From positions 1 to 5,653 of the forward strand of contig JAGABO010000146.1 of the NCBI GenBank assembly GCA_017614655.1: DNA of 5,653 nucleotides, in the 5' to 3' direction. Below, piece by piece: positions 3,525-5,653 of this stretch (the stretch's first letter is position 1; each line of letters opens with the position of its first letter). Under the pieces are notes generated by a model. That model saw nothing but the letters and a program-made list of their open reading frames with translations, ran no database searches and was not told where the DNA came from. The position numbers and the translations under genes were made by a program. This DNA comes from Treponema sp. Its GTDB lineage: Bacteria > Spirochaetota > Spirochaetia > Treponematales > Treponemataceae.

Positions 3525-5653
3525 ATGAGTATTTTTTCATTAAAAAAAGCCATAATACTGGCTGCCGCCTCGCTTCTGTCTCTTTCTGTTTTTTCAGAAG
3601 GAAAATACATTACCCATACAGAAAGAACCCTTGCAAAACAAAGGGCATACGATGCAGATTTAAATGAAATTCCTCTGGAAATAAAAGTTTTTACAGACGA
3701 AGAAGATATTTTTAACTGTTCCACAATTCCGGAAGACAGGCTCATTCCAAAAAAGCAGACCTTTAATGCAACTTATTTTCAGGGATGTCTCTGGATAGAC
3801 ATAGAATTTACAAAAAGAAAAGGCACACCCTTTACAGTTTACAATCTTTACTTCGGAAAGGAATATATAGATTTTGCAGAACTTTTTATAAAGAAAAACG
3901 GTAAATGGGAATTCTACGGAAGGTCAGGACGGGGAATAAAAATTCCTCAGATGACAAAACCGTCGTGGGATCAGACTATTCCAATAAACACAGCTGTACT
4001 GGACGATGAAGAAATCCAGCACATGAGGGTAAAACTTATTTCATATATCTCCCCTACACTTTCCATAAAACTCATTCCGGACCGCGCCTATGGAAAAAGC
4101 TACACCATTTATACGGCATGCAGTTTCTTTATTTACGGAATCTTTATTCTTGCAGTATGCCTGATTTTTTCCATTGCAATAATACTTCAGGATAAACTTT
4201 ACCTTACGATTGCAGCAGCGGCTGTCGTGCATCTTCTAATGAACCTTCAGTTTACAGGATTCGGACCAGTTTACATCTGGAACTATCTTACGGCCCGTCC
4301 CTACGGAAGCCGAATCAGTTACCTTTTCTCTGTAGTGTTCATGTTTCTTCTTGCACTAAGCTTCAGCATTTTAAGGAAAGAAGAAGCACCGCTTGCCCCG
4401 GGTAAAAAACCGGTATTTATAATTATATCATCTGTCCTTCCTGTTGCATTTCTTATCTGCTCCTTCAGGACCAGAAACCCGATTATCGCATACACACTGT
4501 TTCTGTCTGTAACAATTGTAACAAGGGTTCTTACGGCAGGTGAAATCATCAGCCACATAAAGAAAATAAAAAGCAGGACATTTTTAATTCACATTTTCAT
4601 GCTGCCGGCTCTCGTTTCAAACACAATAATTGAGCTTCTTACGCTTATCCCAATTCTTACGATTAAAGAAAAAATTCTTTCGAGTCAGCCGTCTACTCAC
4701 TTAATAAATTTTGAATTTGTCGGACTTACGCTTCCTGCAATCAGTCTCCTGCTCGTAAGGTTTTCTAAAAAAGTAAAAACACTGGAAGAAACAATTTCGC
4801 TCAAAGATGAACAGAACAGGGTTCAGTCAGAAATAAATGAATTTTACCGCGACATAACTTCTAACCTTCTGCCGGCAGCAACTACAATGGAACATACACT
4901 GCGTCTTGCAAGAGAGAAAAATACGATTCAGGAAATAACGAAATACAACAGTCTTCTTTTCCAGTCGAGTACAAAAGTCCAGGATTTTCTTAGTGCTGCA
5001 ATCATATTTTTTGGAGGAGCAGGAGAAAAAAAATACCGTATTCCGTTCCTTGATTTTTTTAATACGCATATAAACAGTTTTTCAAATGATGTAAAAAGAA
5101 AAGGACAGACACTTTCCATTACAGCTGCAATTCCAAACGACACAGTTGTAGTTGCAGATGAAAATATCGTACGCATTATCTTAAAAAACTTTTCCAGACA
5201 GGTAATAGACTTCTTCCCGTCTCAGACAAAAATCCGCATTCAGTTAAAAAAAGACGATGATTATTTTATCCTCATGGCGACCTCAAAACTAAAACAGGAA
5301 GATTCAAAAAGCCTGATTCAAAAACTTAAGGACAGGGAATTCAATCAGAAAATTGAACTCAAAATTTTAAGGAAAGCCTGCTCATGGTACGAAGGAGACT
5401 TTACGGCATCAGCCTCCGGAACGGATATAACATTCAAGGCAGTATTCAGGTTAAGAGAAACATCTTCGGAAGTAAAAGGAAACCTTCTGAACTCATACTC
5501 AGCAAAAAATCTACCGGACCTTTCTGCCGTACCTGTGAAAGAGGAAACAGACTCTACCCTTACAGAAGAAACCATTATAATAGAAAGCGACTATACAGAA
5601 AGAAAAGTTATGGAAGAACTTCTTTCCCCTGTTACACAGATTAAGTCTTTTTC
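3525..5653 (+). CDS. 7TMR-DISM membrane sensor with a degenerate histidine-kinase-like module, 3' end cut by window edge
   Basis: The frame is open for 709 codons and continues past the window. Order of parts: signal peptide about 1-24 (KK then a hydrophobic core, likely cut after VFS); extracytoplasmic domain about 25-190, resembling the beta-rich DISM ectodomain (CLWIDIEF at 88-95 in the place of the family's YWFRF-like strand); seven hydrophobic helices at about 197-220, 224-243, 262-283, 296-314, 318-337, 353-378 and 394-412; a short coiled coil about 414-445; then a DHp/GHKL-like region to about 643. In the expected H-box (DITSNLLP, 443-450) the His is Ser446. The N-box Asn is Gln559, the G1 DxGxG is replaced by MATSK (584-588), and the G2 GxG by KIE (609-611). 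It therefore probably senses a ligand but cannot phosphorylate. After 645 comes an acidic Ser/Thr-rich linker and a new helix at the edge, so an output domain may follow. The ATG was chosen because it gives an intact signal peptide; no other start lies nearby and no ribosome-binding site is visible. It is divergent from dapA-asd with no evident metabolic link. Family assignment rests on architecture. Confidence 0.8.
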   Translation, partial: MSIFSLKKAIILAAASLLSLSVFSEGKYITHTERTLAKQRAYDADLNEIPLEIKVFTDEEDIFNCSTIPEDRLIPKKQTFNATYFQGCLWIDIEFTKRKGTPFTVYNLYFGKEYIDFAELFIKKNGKWEFYGRSGRGIKIPQMTKPSWDQTIPINTAVLDDEEIQHMRVKLISYISPTLSIKLIPDRAYGKSYTIYTACSFFIYGIFILAVCLIFSIAIILQDKLYLTIAAAAVVHLLMNLQFTGFGPVYIWNYLTARPYGSRISYLFSVVFMFLLALSFSILRKEEAPLAPGKKPVFIIISSVLPVAFLICSFRTRNPIIAYTLFLSVTIVTRVLTAGEIISHIKKIKSRTFLIHIFMLPALVSNTIIELLTLIPILTIKEKILSSQPSTHLINFEFVGLTLPAISLLLVRFSKKVKTLEETISLKDEQNRVQSEINEFYRDITSNLLPAATTMEHTLRLAREKNTIQEITKYNSLLFQSSTKVQDFLSAAIIFFGGAGEKKYRIPFLDFFNTHINSFSNDVKRKGQTLSITAAIPNDTVVVADENIVRIILKNFSRQVIDFFPSQTKIRIQLKKDDDYFILMATSKLKQEDSKSLIQKLKDREFNQKIELKILRKACSWYEGDFTASASGTDITFKAVFRLRETSSEVKGNLLNSYSAKNLPDLSAVPVKEETDSTLTEETIIIESDYTERKVMEELLSPVTQIKSF

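Overview
The window looks like a piece of a spirochaete chromosome, most likely Treponema or a close relative. The main reasons are the membrane sensor of the 7TMR-DISM class at the right end (a family abundant in Leptospira and Treponema), moderately AT-rich coding DNA with very AT-rich intergenic DNA, and the mix of a long-form (type 2) LeuA with an archaeal/fungal-type Asd. The assignment to genus is an inference; no rRNA or other phylogenetic marker is present. Nothing suggests an insertion sequence, prophage or CRISPR array.

Left part, minus strand: three amino-acid biosynthesis genes read right to left. dapA (2334-3239) and asd (1219-2319) are 14 nt apart and form an operon. Asd makes L-aspartate-4-semialdehyde and DapA condenses it with pyruvate, the first committed step towards diaminopimelate and lysine. 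Next comes a 239-nt gap (980-1218), then leuA (1-979, C-terminus cut by the window edge), the first enzyme of leucine synthesis. The gap is a complete-looking amino-acid attenuator. It has a near-consensus promoter, a 14-codon leader peptide (MILTNLFLELFFSC) with two CTA leucine codons, a 1:2 helix made from the leader codons, an antiterminator helix, and a strong intrinsic terminator ending just before the leuA ribosome-binding site. The predicted transcription start falls on the A of the leader AUG, so the leader peptide may be translated from a leaderless mRNA.

Middle, 3240-3524 (285 nt, between divergent genes): it holds a probable dapA promoter close to the gene and, upstream of that, a strong minus-strand intrinsic terminator (3304-3340) preceded by a potentially structured segment. 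This is either a dapA leader/attenuator or a separate small RNA. It has no recognisable L-box or T-box signature. Nearer the right-hand gene lie two copies of an 18-bp dyad-containing repeat 22 bp apart (3442-3481), which look like tandem operators.

Right part, plus strand: a long gene (3525 to beyond 5653) encodes a signal peptide, an extracytoplasmic domain, seven transmembrane helices, a short coiled coil and a histidine-kinase-like module. The phosphoacceptor His and the N, G1 and G2 box residues all appear to be replaced, so it is probably a pseudokinase sensor. The C-terminus, which may carry the real output domain, is outside the window.
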